A stretch of 64,000 nucleotides of DNA from an uncultured Phascolarctobacterium sp. (GCA_905200645.1 CAJKLD010000006.1:1-64000); one strand, 5' to 3'. Numbered from the stretch's first letter, positions 1 through 8,612 are shown. A program made the numbers and translations. The notes: a model not told the origin generated them from the sequence alone.

Positions 1-100
1 TATTATTATACGCTATTTCTCGTCAAAATCAACCATTTGTTGTGACAGAGCCAATTTTTTTATTGCAACGCTTGCTCTTTTTTTATAAAAATCCCCTCTT

Positions 101-156
101 TCCTACCCAAAATCCCGCTTTCGGGTGGGGCGCAGACACTCTTTTTACGCTATAAT
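101..156 (+). promoter_or_regulatory. Palindromic site A plus -10 box of the zinc-ribbon gene
   Basis: A TATAAT box at 151-156 precedes the gene at 187 with a short leader, but there is no recognisable -35 hexamer. In its place lies an interrupted palindrome, TCCTACCCA (101-109), 12 bases, CGGGTGGGG (122-130). Exactly 20 bases separate the right half-site from the -10 box. The same 9-12-9 arrangement and the same 20-base distance occur upstream of the MetQ-like gene at 45926, and a related site lies before the LuxR gene at 57990. This looks like an activator-dependent promoter; the regulator is not known. Confidence 0.6.
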
Positions 157-186
157 GAAGGCAAGATAAGGAAAGGAGATGTTCCT

Positions 187-1440
187 ATGTTTAAAGAAAA
201 CGACGAATGTTGTGCTATACAATGCAAAAAATGCGGCGGCACCATGTATTCCGATGCTGCCAGCACCAGCTTTGTCTGCTCCTTCTGCGGCAGCAAGGAG
301 CCCTGGCCCAACAGTGAAAATATCTTAGATACCGAAATCAAATACCGTCATAAGCCGGTAGAGGTTGTCAACGGACTGGTGAAGCTGGGACACGTATACT
401 TCATGGAGCCCTTGCCGGAGATGCTCAAAAACAATACCCAAAGCATTGAAGATAAGCTGGGCGTTTTCAGCGCCCTCAGCACCAAGACTTACGAAGAAAG
501 CCACACCATCAAGCTGCTCTGCCCGCTCTGCGGCGCCGATGTTACCGGTGAATCCACGCAGACTATCTTTACTTGCGAATACTGCGGTCACCGACTGACA
601 CAGGAGGAGCTGAAGGCCGGCGGCTACAACAAGGACCAGCTCATCGGCGCAGGCTCCCGCAGCTACCCCTCTATCGCCCTGCCCTTCAAGCTCACTAAGG
701 AGCAGGCCTTCAGCAGAGCACAGCTACTTATGCGCCGTGACCCAATGTCCTTTAAGGGTGCGGAAAAGGCCATTAAGGAAAAATTTACTGCCTTCTATAC
801 TCCCTATGCACTGGCGGACCTGCGCGTCAAAGCGCAAATCTCCAGCAACAAGGGGGACTGCGAAATTTATCAGGAAGTTTTAAACTGGGTATATCCGCAA
901 ACCTATGTCTTTGACGAAAACGCCGTCGATATGGTTGCTCCCTGGAACTTTGATGAATTCGCCCCCTTCGACCCTGTATTCTTAGAGGGTGACGTGCATA
1001 TCACCACCCGCAGCAATCTTTTCCCGGTACAAAAATATCTTGACCGCATGATTAATGAGCAGCTTTGCAACAAGCTCTGCGAAAATTACGGCTTAAAGAA
1101 TGTTAAGATTGAAAAATGGGCACGCAATATCCGCAAGCATTCGGCTGACATCATGCTGCCGATCTATTATGTAGATTATACTGACAACAGCGCTGGCGAG
1201 CGCTTCGTTATCGTAGTCAACGGCCAGACCGGCGCTGCCAGCGCCCGCTTCGTCAACAGCAAAGACAAGACGCGCAGTCTGCAGCTGCCTGCCAGCAGCA
1301 AGCTGCCGCGCTTTGCCGAAACAACGCTGCGCACACCGCCGATGATTGTACGTTACGTAAAGCCCAAATTTCTGCATGAGGTAATTCCGCCGGAAAAGGG
1401 CTTCAAAAAGAGTCTTTTCCAGATGCTCAAATTCTGGTAA
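187..1440 (+). CDS. TFIIB-type zinc-ribbon protein, distant YdjG paralogue
   Basis: A 417-residue protein with two N-terminal zinc ribbons. The first uses C13/C16 and C31/C34; the second (about residues 112-135) has CPLC and CEYC. The rest follows the layout of the two YdjG-like proteins at 52337 and 60070: an IPF/LPF strand after the ribbons, an FYTPY/YVPFW-like segment, and an NGQTG turn near the C-terminus. It lacks the C-terminal membrane segments of those paralogues. AAAGGAG at 172-178 supports the ATG. Its promoter carries site A, which links it to the 45-58 kb region. The family is common in Firmicutes; its biochemical role is unknown, and an envelope-stress role is inferred only from the paralogues. 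Confidence 0.75.
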   Translation: MFKENDECCAIQCKKCGGTMYSDAASTSFVCSFCGSKEPWPNSENILDTEIKYRHKPVEVVNGLVKLGHVYFMEPLPEMLKNNTQSIEDKLGVFSALSTKTYEESHTIKLLCPLCGADVTGESTQTIFTCEYCGHRLTQEELKAGGYNKDQLIGAGSRSYPSIALPFKLTKEQAFSRAQLLMRRDPMSFKGAEKAIKEKFTAFYTPYALADLRVKAQISSNKGDCEIYQEVLNWVYPQTYVFDENAVDMVAPWNFDEFAPFDPVFLEGDVHITTRSNLFPVQKYLDRMINEQLCNKLCENYGLKNVKIEKWARNIRKHSADIMLPIYYVDYTDNSAGERFVIVVNGQTGAASARFVNSKDKTRSLQLPASSKLPRFAETTLRTPPMIVRYVKPKFLHEVIPPEKGFKKSLFQMLKFW

Positions 1441-1467
1441 AAATCTAGCTATATCCGGAGCATAATA

Positions 1468-1593
1468 AGCCACCTCCAGACGCTTGGCATCATCCTCCAG
1501 CTTCAGCAGTGCGCGCGCATGACGCTCGCTCAGACCGGCATCCACCAGCACCTTGCGTACAGCAGGTGACAGGCGCAGCAAACGCAGCCGTTG
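1468..1593 (-). pseudogene. Fragment of Noc/ParB DNA-binding domain
   Basis: Reading the minus strand gives about 42 codons typical of the nucleoid-occlusion/ParB family: LRLLRLSPAVRKVLVDAG followed by LSERHARALLKL and a KRLEV stretch. This is the middle of the helix-turn-helix domain. No start, no N-terminal ParB box and no C-terminal part are present, and the reading frame runs on into sequence antisense to the upstream gene. The fragment overlaps out of frame the 3' end of a truncated 4Fe-4S membrane protein gene. It appears to be a relic joined here by rearrangement. Confidence 0.6.
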
Positions 1594-2033
1594 AGCAGCA
1601 GCAAAGCAGCGCGCCAGCACCAGTAAAGCAGCTGCCCCGTATGCAGAAAGCCTGCAAAAAAGCCGTAGCGCAAGGGCACGATAGGCACCAACCTGCTCCA
1701 GTCAATTTTGTACTTATCCGGCAGCAGCCTGCTTAAAAATTCGCCAAAACCTCCTGCGGGACACAGCCTGCCGCAGAAAAGGGGGCCAAACCACAAGGAA
1801 GTCACCACCAACAGCAGGCAGAAAAACAAAGATGTGAGTCCGCTTGCCAGCCATTCTCCTGTAAAAATATTCGCTAAAGGAATACGGGCGCAGGGTATAT
1901 GAATGGAAGTAAAACCTGTTTCCACAAAAAAGCTTTCCATCAGCTTACTAAAAAGCATAAACGGCTCGTAAAAAAGCACAAAACCTAAACAATAGCCCAA
2001 TAGTCTTTTCAAATAAAACAGTTTTCTGTTCAT
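1530..2033 (-). pseudogene. Truncated 4Fe-4S membrane protein (NapH/YccM-like N-terminus)
   Basis: The N-terminal 140 residues are those of a polytopic ferredoxin-type membrane protein: two or three hydrophobic segments and the motif FCGRLCPAGG, as in NapH, CcoG and YccM relatives. Family members are usually 250 residues or longer and carry further Cys clusters. This one ends after about 167 residues, the last 30 being Cys/Trp-rich sequence that is out-of-frame readthrough of the Noc/ParB fragment. AGGAGG five bases upstream favours the ATG at 2033 over the GTG at 2039. It is probably a broken gene, although its MerR-type promoter still looks intact. Confidence 0.55.
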
Positions 2034-2056
2034 AAGCACCTCCTATATTTAACTTT

Positions 2057-2087
2057 AGCTTACACCTTAGAGTTTACTTTAAGTCAA
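2057..2087 (-). promoter_or_regulatory. MerR-type promoter/operator with 19-base spacer
   Basis: On the minus strand TTGACT (2082-2087) and TAAGCT (2057-2062) are 19 bases apart. The spacer region holds the near-perfect palindrome CTTAGAGT-TT-ACTTTAAG (2066-2083). An elongated spacer with an operator of this form is the hallmark of promoters activated by MerR-family regulators such as CueR, SoxR and MerR. No merR-like gene lies in the window, so the regulator must be elsewhere. Confidence 0.6.
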
Positions 2088-2364
2088 GAGTTTTTTTATA
2101 ATTTTTGACGCTAAAAAGAAAAGGTATGTACAGCGTTTTGCTTTCCATACCTAGATTGTAAAATTATTCCATTTTATGTCCAATACTTAAAACGTAAGCT
2201 TCTTTTATGCCTAAAAAGCATTGGGGAGAAATGTATAAACTAATACTATTTATCTCCTTCACGTGTTATAATTACTTTATAAGTTACATGCTGCCAGCAC
2301 GCAAAAATTCTATAATTAACAAATTTTTCTCTTGCCAAACACAAGCTTATAAAGGAGCCTGCCT
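2088..2364. other. Intergenic region upstream of the Rrf2 regulator
   Basis: No convincing gene is present. TATAAT boxes at 2267-2272 and 2311-2316 could be -10 elements for the Rrf2 gene at 2365, but neither has a good -35 hexamer at 16-18 bases. AAAGGAG just before 2365 is the ribosome binding site. Confidence 0.4.
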
Positions 2365-2841
2365 ATGAAAATATCCACTAAAAGCCGCTACGCTCTGCGC
2401 ATTATGATTTTTTTAGCAGAAAATTATCCGCTGGGATACATTCCTTTAAAAGATATTGCCGACAGCGAAAGCCTGCCTCTAAAATATACGGAACAGCTGA
2501 TGAGTAAGCTGCTGAAAGCAGGTTTAATCAGCGCTGTACGCGGCAATCACGGCGGTTACAAGCTGAGCAAAACGCCGCAAAGCTACTCTGTCAACCAAAT
2601 TATTAAGGTTATGGAAATTTTTAAAACTGTTACTCCCTGCGCCGGTCAAAAGAATGCGCATTGTCCTCATGCCGACAAATGTTCTGCTATTGACGTGTGG
2701 CAATTACTGCAATCCACTATTGACGAGCTTTTGGACAACATTACCTTGTTAGATATTTTAAAAATGCAGCAGACAAAAACCAAAGAGCCTAGCTTGTATC
2801 TAACTTTTTTGGAGCGCAAATCCAATCTAAGAAATTATTAA
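2365..2841 (+). CDS. Rrf2-family transcriptional regulator
   Basis: A 158-residue winged-helix protein that opens with the typical Rrf2 sequence MKISTKSRYALRIMIFLA. The central stretch LISAVRGNHGGYKLSK is the wing and its flanking residues. Three cysteines, C92, C100 and C106, sit where IscR, NsrR and RsrR coordinate an Fe-S cluster, with a slightly longer first spacing than IscR (7 instead of 5 residues). It is therefore likely to sense iron-sulfur status, nitric oxide or redox. It diverges from the truncated Fe-S membrane gene and is followed by a strong terminator, so it is monocistronic. The target is unknown. Confidence 0.85.
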   Translation: MKISTKSRYALRIMIFLAENYPLGYIPLKDIADSESLPLKYTEQLMSKLLKAGLISAVRGNHGGYKLSKTPQSYSVNQIIKVMEIFKTVTPCAGQKNAHCPHADKCSAIDVWQLLQSTIDELLDNITLLDILKMQQTKTKEPSLYLTFLERKSNLRNY

Positions 2842-2845
2842 ATAA

Positions 2846-2893
2846 AAATGAAGAGAGGCATATCCAAGACAGATATGCCTCTCTTCATTTTTT
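2846..2893. terminator. Bidirectional intrinsic terminator
   Basis: AATGAAGAGAGGCATAT pairs with ATATGCCTCTCTTCATT, a stem of about 17 bp, with T-rich tracts on both strands. It ends the Rrf2 gene on the plus strand and the exbB-exbD-tonB end of the long operon on the minus strand. Confidence 0.85.
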
Positions 2894-2920
2894 ATGAGAA
2901 ATGTCAAATGCAGGCATTTG

Positions 2921-3505
2921 CTATTTTACGTCTACGGGAATATAAGTTAAGCATCTAACGCTGTTACCGTCCGCATCCTCTGCCGGAGAAAAACGCCACT
3001 TAATACAATGCTCCAAAGCAGCTCCATCCAAAAAAGGATTCCCGGAAGAGTCTGCTGTGGAAACATATTCGGGAACGCCGTCCGCGCCAACCAAAATACA
3101 CACAATAACCCGCCCTGTCTGCCCTCCGGCCTTAGCGGGATAAGGCACGGGCGTATGAGTGAGCAGCTTAGGCCGTACCAGCGGCTCTCTCACAATAGGA
3201 GCAACTTTCGGTTTCTTTAAATTGCTTGGATCAAATTCTTCCAATTTAATCTTTTTGACCTTAATTTTATCATCAAGCACATATAATTCTAAAGGCGTAA
3301 AGCTCCAATAGCCTTGCTTATTATGAATGCGCGTTTTGACGGCTTCTTTGTCAAAATCTACAGTGCGTATTTCAGCCATAGTTTCATAAATCTCGTTACT
3401 GCGAATTGCTTTGCCGCCATGCACCTGCCCTGCAAACAGCAGCGCCAAATGACACACTAATGAACAAAGAACAGCTAAAGAAATGCGCTTCTTTTCATTA
3501 TACAT
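2921..3505 (-). CDS. tonB: Energy transducer TonB-family protein
   Basis: A 194-residue protein with one N-terminal membrane anchor (about residues 9-26), a basic/proline-containing linker, and a C-terminal TonB domain. The domain is recognisable by PYPAKAGGQTGRVIV, a VGADGVPE turn and the closing ALEHCIKWRFSPA stretch. TonB uses proton-motive force harvested by ExbB/ExbD to drive outer-membrane receptors. It begins two bases after exbD stops, so the genes are probably translationally coupled. The linker is short compared with E. coli TonB. No TonB-dependent receptor lies in the window. Confidence 0.85.
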   Translation of the reverse strand: MYNEKKRISLAVLCSLVCHLALLFAGQVHGGKAIRSNEIYETMAEIRTVDFDKEAVKTRIHNKQGYWSFTPLELYVLDDKIKVKKIKLEEFDPSNLKKPKVAPIVREPLVRPKLLTHTPVPYPAKAGGQTGRVIVCILVGADGVPEYVSTADSSGNPFLDGAALEHCIKWRFSPAEDADGNSVRCLTYIPVDVK

Positions 3506-3506
3506 T

Positions 3507-3911
3507 TTACGACCTCTTTTCAGCCGCTAAAGCAATACGTTTCACTCCTGCCCGTTTTAAAAGGTTAATGATATCGGAAGTACTGTAAAACTGACTGTTT
3601 TTATCAATACGCAGTATAACAATCATTTCCGGATTGCTTGCCGCTGCTTTTTGCATGGTTGTCAGCAGTTGTTCGCCGCTTATCTGCCCGCCGTTCAAAA
3701 AAAGCTGATTATCTTTATCGACTGCTACCGTCAAGCCGTCAATTTTATTAGTCTGCAAATTCTGCATACCGGCTAATTTTAGCGGCAGTGTTCCTGCATC
3801 GCTCATATTAACTGTGGCAATCATAAAAAACACCAGCAGGAAGAACATTATGTCAATCATAGGAATTACCATAATCTGCGGTAACCCCTCGTCCTGTGCT
3901 TTAAACCGCAT
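3507..3911 (-). CDS. exbD: Biopolymer transport protein ExbD
   Basis: A 134-residue ExbD/TolR-family protein: a short cytoplasmic start, one membrane helix (about 14-32) containing the conserved acidic residue in MIDIMFFLLVFF, and a periplasmic domain. The Asp in this helix carries protons in the ExbB-ExbD motor. The C-terminal IINLLKRAGVKRIALAAEK is typical of the family. It lies between exbB and tonB in a tight minus-strand cluster. GAGG about nine bases upstream supports the ATG. Confidence 0.9.
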   Translation of the reverse strand: MRFKAQDEGLPQIMVIPMIDIMFFLLVFFMIATVNMSDAGTLPLKLAGMQNLQTNKIDGLTVAVDKDNQLFLNGGQISGEQLLTTMQKAAASNPEMIVILRIDKNSQFYSTSDIINLLKRAGVKRIALAAEKRS

Positions 3912-3935
3912 GAATAATCACATCCTCTTTCTGCT

Positions 3936-4535
3936 TTATTCAGCTGCTGCCAATAACTTCACGCAGCAAAGAGCCATTTTTTTATCCAGCTTACCAATAT
4001 AAAATTTCAAAACGCCGTACAGGATTAAGGCAAACATAGCTACAATCAAGCCAAAGGCCGTTGCTACCAACGCTTCACCTACACCGCTGGTAATGGCAAA
4101 ATGGCTGGCACTGTCCTGTAAATCAAAAACCTTAAAGGAAGAAACTATACCTAAAATAGTACCTAACAAGCCTAGCAGCGGCGCTAAAGTAATAATAATA
4201 TTTAAAAACGCCAAATTTTCGTTATAGCTCATAGATTTAAAATTAACCTGCGTCTCCAGGCTCTGCACCCTATCCTGCTGCTTCTGCTGCGATTGCAGAT
4301 AACTCTGTGCCAAAACTACCGCATCTGTCGCCTTGGCTTTAGCCATAGCGTTTATTTCTGCAACGTTCTGTTCTTCTATATACTCTAAAAGCTGCCGCAT
4401 TTTTTCGCTGCTGGTATCAATACCGCGAAAATACAGCATTCTTTCAAAAAAAACGACTAGGGCAGCAAAAGACAACAGCACTAACGGATACATAACAACT
4501 CCGCCCTGTTTAAACAAATGCACAACATCCATCAT
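3936..4535 (-). CDS. exbB: MotA/TolQ/ExbB proton channel protein
   Basis: A 199-residue ExbB-family protein with three membrane helices (about 14-30, 110-130 and 152-178). The family signature is visible in NIIITLAPLLGLLGTILGIV and in the third helix, VGEALVATAFGLIVAM. With ExbD it forms the proton channel that powers TonB. The gene starts 14 bases after the sensor-kinase gene stops, so both probably share a transcript. AAGGAG lies six bases before the double ATG. Confidence 0.9.
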   Translation of the reverse strand: MMDVVHLFKQGGVVMYPLVLLSFAALVVFFERMLYFRGIDTSSEKMRQLLEYIEEQNVAEINAMAKAKATDAVVLAQSYLQSQQKQQDRVQSLETQVNFKSMSYNENLAFLNIIITLAPLLGLLGTILGIVSSFKVFDLQDSASHFAITSGVGEALVATAFGLIVAMFALILYGVLKFYIGKLDKKMALCCVKLLAAAE

Positions 4536-4549
4536 TCTTCACTCCTTGT

Positions 4550-7261
4550 TTAATATTCCTGCAAAACATTCATCAGCCCGGCAAAGCGCAGAGGTTTAAA
4601 AAGCACCTCACAGGCACCGCTTTCCACCAACGCCTTTTTCTCGTCTAAATCGGCATTGCTGCATAAAGCAAATAAATGAGCGCTGCCTAATTTGTGATGT
4701 GTCTTTAATTGACGCAAAACAGCATTTTTCTGCTCGCTCTGTAATTTGTCCACATCCACAACAATATACTGAAAAAAGTCTGCATAATTACTTTCCAATA
4801 AATTTACAGCTTCTTTTTCCGTATCGGCACAATAAACCTTGGCTCCCTTGCTTTCCAACAGCTTACGCAAAACTAAAACCTCTAAGGGATTTTGTTTTAC
4901 CAGCATTAAGCGTTTATTTTGTATGCTATCCTGATTTTCCGGTTTGGGGACAGCAGCTTTCACCATGGCATCAACAAAAGTCATGTGTAAATCAATGGTT
5001 ACTGTAGTGCCTGCGCCCACCTCGCTTTCCAAGTTTATGGTGCCGCCTAAACGTTCCACAATAATCTTAGCAATGGATAAGCCCAGCCCGGAACTGTCCT
5101 TACAGCCGGTTTCGTTCATATAGATGCTAAACGGAGTAAAGACATGCTGCATAGTTTCTGTATCAATCCCGCAGCCGTTATCTTTAATAACAAATCTGTA
5201 AAAAGCTTCATTCTGCCCTTTAAAGGGCAGTTCATAAACAGCTATCTGCACATCGCTGTTGCTGCCGGAAAACTTACAGGCATTGTCAAGAATATTGTAT
5301 AAAAGCTTATAAATAGCTTTGTAATCTCCCAAACAGCTATTGTGAAAAACCTGCTCAACGCATTCTATAGTTATTTTTTTCTCAAGATATTTTTTCTTAA
5401 TATCCTTGGTCACCGTCGCTACTAAATCGCTCAAGGTAAACTGCACTTCAGAAAATTTTACCTTTTGCATTTCCAAATTACTGATAACCATAATATCATT
5501 GATAACATCGCTGATTTTACTAAGCTGATGTTTTATATCTGCCAGCTGTCCCTTGGTAGCATCATGAGAACAAACATTAACTATTTTCTTCAAGTTGTTC
5601 AGAATGTTTTTTAACGGCATTCTCACACTGGTGCCAAAAATAGAAAGGTAGTCGCTTTTTACACGGTTAAGCTCCTTGAGCTCCTCTACCTGCTCCAGCA
5701 GCTCCTTTTGTTTCTGCTCTTCTTCGTTAACAATATGCGTAATGTCTCTGTCCGTCCACAGCACCTTGCCGTATACTTTATCTAAATTAACGTAACGTAT
5801 TTTGCTTTTCTTATGCTGTCCGCTGCTGTCAACTTTTTTGATGTCAAACTCATAGGAATCTTTTTCCTTTAATTGTTTGCGTACATTGTCTAAAGACATT
5901 TTTTGCAGAACATGATCCCGCTCTTGTTTAACAACAAAGCTGCTGACATAATGCTCAATAGCGTTTTGGTAATCAAATTCCTGCTTGGGCAGCATATCGA
6001 CGCCAAAGCCATTACTTGTATATACTTTTGCACTGCGTGAAAACAAATTGATGTCTGCAATCATATTATAATCATAATTGATCGCTTTGCTGATAACCTC
6101 CTGCATCATCTTGTTTTCGTTAATATCATAGGTATATAAAAACGCTATTAAATCCTTGCTCTGTGGGTCTTCCATCAACTGAATAGTAGACCTTGCCCAC
6201 ATAATATTTTTCATATTACGAGAATAGCGTCTGTAATCAATGGACAAAACGGTTTTGCCCTCCTGAAAAGCCCGGCGAAGATTATCCAGTTTCATAATCT
6301 CCGTAAATTCTTTACGCTTTGCATAATCAATAACCGTAGGCAAAACTCTTTCAACAAATTCTGAAGACGGCTGTCCGGGATAAATCGTAGGTACCGGAAA
6401 GCCATGAGGATCGTGCTCGATAACCGCGCCCGTAGTTACGTTGAATACTAAATAGGCCATAAAATCCATGTCCACTCTGTACCGGCGGCGCAGCTCCTTT
6501 TGGTAGCGTTCCTCCGCAAGCTGCCGGGCATGCTTTTCTTCCGTAACATCATTCATATAAACTACATAAGATGGCCTAGTCAGCCATTCCATAAGATTAA
6601 CGTTAATGTTTACGGTTTTTGTAACCTTAGGAATAAAAACCTCGGTTTTATTTTCATTAGTATGAGCAATAAATAGCTTGCAGTTATCACAAGGAAACTT
6701 TTTATTAAAGAAATATTCGTAGCATTTTCTGCCGGCATAATTGTCATTACTTACCTGCAGCAATTTTTGTGAGGCATTATTAGCATACAGAAGATTGTGG
6801 TTAATGGCATCCACTACAAAAACAGCTGTTTCCATAGCATCCAGCAAATTTCTTTGCAGGCTGAACCTACATTCCGAACTGTTAAGTATCTCTCTATTAT
6901 ACAGAATATGTTTAATGCGCGCAGAAACAACCTCTGCCGCAACAGGCTGACAAATATAATCGTCAGCGCCAATGCCAAGCGCAGTAATCTCCTCGTGAGT
7001 ATTACCTGTCTCAGCAACTACAAGAATAATCAAATCCTTATACAGATTATTGCTTCTAAGCTTCTGCAAAAGCTCCAGTCCGCTCATTTTAGGCAGCAGT
7101 AACTCCAAAAGCACTACTTGAATTTGCGAATCTTTATCTAAAACCTCCAAAGCCTGATAAGCGTCCTCAGCCTTAACTACTTCATATTCTTCGGCAAGGA
7201 TATCAATAAGTTTATTCTTTTCATTTTGTTTATGGTCGACAATGAGAATTTTGCTTTTCAT
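4550..7261 (-). CDS. Hybrid sensor kinase-like protein with degenerate phosphorylation sites
   Basis: A 903-residue protein ordered as receiver (1-120), a PAS-like domain with cysteines C180, C191 and C194, a second sensory region (about 265-510), coiled coil, DHp-like helix (535-565), HATPase and a C-terminal receiver (about 785-900). The ATP-binding boxes look intact (NILDNACKFS, DNGCGI, GLGLSI). The phosphorylation residues do not: the expected Asp in the first receiver is E53 (VVLLELLLPKMSG), the DHp histidine position is T544 (IFGTSVRMPL where NMSHEIRTPL is usual), and the last receiver lacks its acidic pair (LMLVKQNP). It has no membrane helix or DNA-binding domain. It may act as an ATP-binding signalling scaffold. 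It lies between tatC and exbB in the operon. Confidence 0.8.
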   Translation of the reverse strand: MKSKILIVDHKQNEKNKLIDILAEEYEVVKAEDAYQALEVLDKDSQIQVVLLELLLPKMSGLELLQKLRSNNLYKDLIILVVAETGNTHEEITALGIGADDYICQPVAAEVVSARIKHILYNREILNSSECRFSLQRNLLDAMETAVFVVDAINHNLLYANNASQKLLQVSNDNYAGRKCYEYFFNKKFPCDNCKLFIAHTNENKTEVFIPKVTKTVNINVNLMEWLTRPSYVVYMNDVTEEKHARQLAEERYQKELRRRYRVDMDFMAYLVFNVTTGAVIEHDPHGFPVPTIYPGQPSSEFVERVLPTVIDYAKRKEFTEIMKLDNLRRAFQEGKTVLSIDYRRYSRNMKNIMWARSTIQLMEDPQSKDLIAFLYTYDINENKMMQEVISKAINYDYNMIADINLFSRSAKVYTSNGFGVDMLPKQEFDYQNAIEHYVSSFVVKQERDHVLQKMSLDNVRKQLKEKDSYEFDIKKVDSSGQHKKSKIRYVNLDKVYGKVLWTDRDITHIVNEEEQKQKELLEQVEELKELNRVKSDYLSIFGTSVRMPLKNILNNLKKIVNVCSHDATKGQLADIKHQLSKISDVINDIMVISNLEMQKVKFSEVQFTLSDLVATVTKDIKKKYLEKKITIECVEQVFHNSCLGDYKAIYKLLYNILDNACKFSGSNSDVQIAVYELPFKGQNEAFYRFVIKDNGCGIDTETMQHVFTPFSIYMNETGCKDSSGLGLSIAKIIVERLGGTINLESEVGAGTTVTIDLHMTFVDAMVKAAVPKPENQDSIQNKRLMLVKQNPLEVLVLRKLLESKGAKVYCADTEKEAVNLLESNYADFFQYIVVDVDKLQSEQKNAVLRQLKTHHKLGSAHLFALCSNADLDEKKALVESGACEVLFKPLRFAGLMNVLQEY

Positions 7262-7297
7262 ATTCTTACCTCATCATACTGTAGAATCACCGGATAA

Positions 7298-8050
7298 TCA
7301 GCTGCCCCATTTAGCAACCAAAATGCCGATTTCATATAAAACAATCATAGGGATTGCCATTAAACATTGAGACATAACATCCGGCGGCGTTAAAAAAGCT
7401 GCCAAAACAAAAATCACCAAAACCATGTACTTACGCAGGGCTATAAGCTGCTGCACGGTAACTACGCCTAGACGGCAAAGCACATATACAACTACCGGCA
7501 GTTCAAACACAATACCAAAGGAAAGTACGAAGCCAAATAAAAAGCCCACATACTGACTAATAGAAAGCATGGGCGTAGCTATATTTTCTCCCATGAATAC
7601 AAAAAAAGTAATCGCCGATAAAAAAACCACGCCATAACCAAAGCAAACACCGATAATAAACAGCAACGCTGAGCCTAAAGAAAAAATTATTACAGCTTTC
7701 TTTTCATTTTCATATAATGCCGGTTTCACAAAATCCCAAATATGCCAAAAAATTACCGGTGCCGAAACAATCATGGCCGCTATAAACGCTACTTTTAACT
7801 GTGCTACTAAAGCCTCCGACAGGCCAAGATAAATAAACTCAATGCCTCTGCTTTTGATAGGAGCAGTTATCAGCTGCATTAAATCGCCGGCAAAAAAAGT
7901 TGCTATAACAAAGAAGCTGCCACATAAAAAGCCCAGGCACCATAACAACCGAGTCCGCAGTTCGCGAATATGCTCTCTTAAAGGCGGTTCATAAGCCTGC
8001 ATATCGTCAAACGCGTCGGGCAAATTATTATTTGGCTGCTTCGCTGTCAT
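7298..8050 (-). CDS. tatC: Sec-independent translocase subunit TatC
   Basis: A polytopic protein of about 250 residues with six predicted membrane helices and the TatC signatures LREHIRELRTRLLW near the N-terminus and FELPVVVYVLCRLGVV in the C-terminal half. TatC recognises twin-arginine signals of folded proteins. The ATG at 8050 is favoured because GAGAG lies eight bases upstream; a GTG at 8059 is possible. The gene overlaps tatA by 23 bases. A likely client, the Tat-signal metallo-beta-lactamase-fold protein, is encoded upstream in the same operon. Confidence 0.92.
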   Translation of the reverse strand: MTAKQPNNNLPDAFDDMQAYEPPLREHIRELRTRLLWCLGFLCGSFFVIATFFAGDLMQLITAPIKSRGIEFIYLGLSEALVAQLKVAFIAAMIVSAPVIFWHIWDFVKPALYENEKKAVIIFSLGSALLFIIGVCFGYGVVFLSAITFFVFMGENIATPMLSISQYVGFLFGFVLSFGIVFELPVVVYVLCRLGVVTVQQLIALRKYMVLVIFVLAAFLTPPDVMSQCLMAIPMIVLYEIGILVAKWGS

Positions 8051-8216
8051 GCTGTTCACTCTCTTTTGCCACCGTAGTTTCAGAGTTCTTTACTTCCTCT
8101 TTAAATTCTCGGATGCTGGTTCCCAAAGCTTTACCAAGACCGGCCAGCTTATTAGAACCAAATACCAAAACAGCAATCGCCAAAATCAATAAAATTTCTG
8201 TTGCTCCTAAACGCAT
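8028..8216 (-). CDS. tatA: Twin-arginine translocase TatA
   Basis: A 62-residue protein with one N-terminal membrane helix (about 6-20), the FG motif in LVFGSNKLAGLGKALG, an amphipathic helix and a charged, flexible tail. This is the standard TatA/E build. It is the pore-forming component of the Tat system. It follows the TatB-like gene and overlaps tatC, giving a complete tat set in the order B-like, A, C. Confidence 0.9.
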   Translation of the reverse strand: MRLGATEILLILAIAVLVFGSNKLAGLGKALGTSIREFKEEVKNSETTVAKESEQHDSEAAK

Positions 8217-8253
8217 AATAAATCCACCTTTCTAAAAAAATTGCCACAGTCAT

Positions 8254-8517
8254 TTAGTGTTTTTCCATAGCGTGTTTAATAACATCCTCCTGAACCTTTT
8301 GGAAATCCTCGCTCATCTTGTGTAAGCTTTCGGTATCTTTTTTAATTTCCTCCAGCTCAATTTCTTCTTCAAAGGATTTGGTTACGTCTTTCATCAAGGC
8401 GCGCATTTTTTTCACACCCTTGGCTATGGTTCGTGCAATTTTAGGTAAATCCTCGGGACCTACAACTACAAAGCCGACAAATAAAACCAGCAGGATTTCT
8501 CCTATACCGATACTCAT
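8254..8517 (-). CDS. tatB: TatA/TatB-family protein, TatB-like
   Basis: An 87-residue protein with an N-terminal helix and the VGPEDLPKIARTIAKG motif, which has the Pro-Glu and Leu-Pro pattern of TatB rather than TatA. A long, charged amphipathic helix makes up the rest. TatB normally works with TatC in signal recognition. Shorter than the Proteobacterial protein, it could also be a second TatA, so the symbol is tentative. GGAGG lies close upstream. Confidence 0.75.
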   Translation of the reverse strand: MSIGIGEILLVLFVGFVVVGPEDLPKIARTIAKGVKKMRALMKDVTKSFEEEIELEEIKKDTESLHKMSEDFQKVQEDVIKHAMEKH

Positions 8518-8612
8518 AGGATACCTCCTTTCAGCTAATTAAAAGCGGTAAATCCGCCGCATAAAGCTGTATACAATTATACTCTTATGCGGCAGATTTT
8601 TCAAAAAACTAA

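Noticed and set aside
1093..1620. A 175-codon minus-strand gene covering the Noc/ParB fragment
   Set aside because: Only about 42 codons match Noc/ParB. The rest is antisense to the zinc-ribbon gene, so it is a relic rather than an intact gene.
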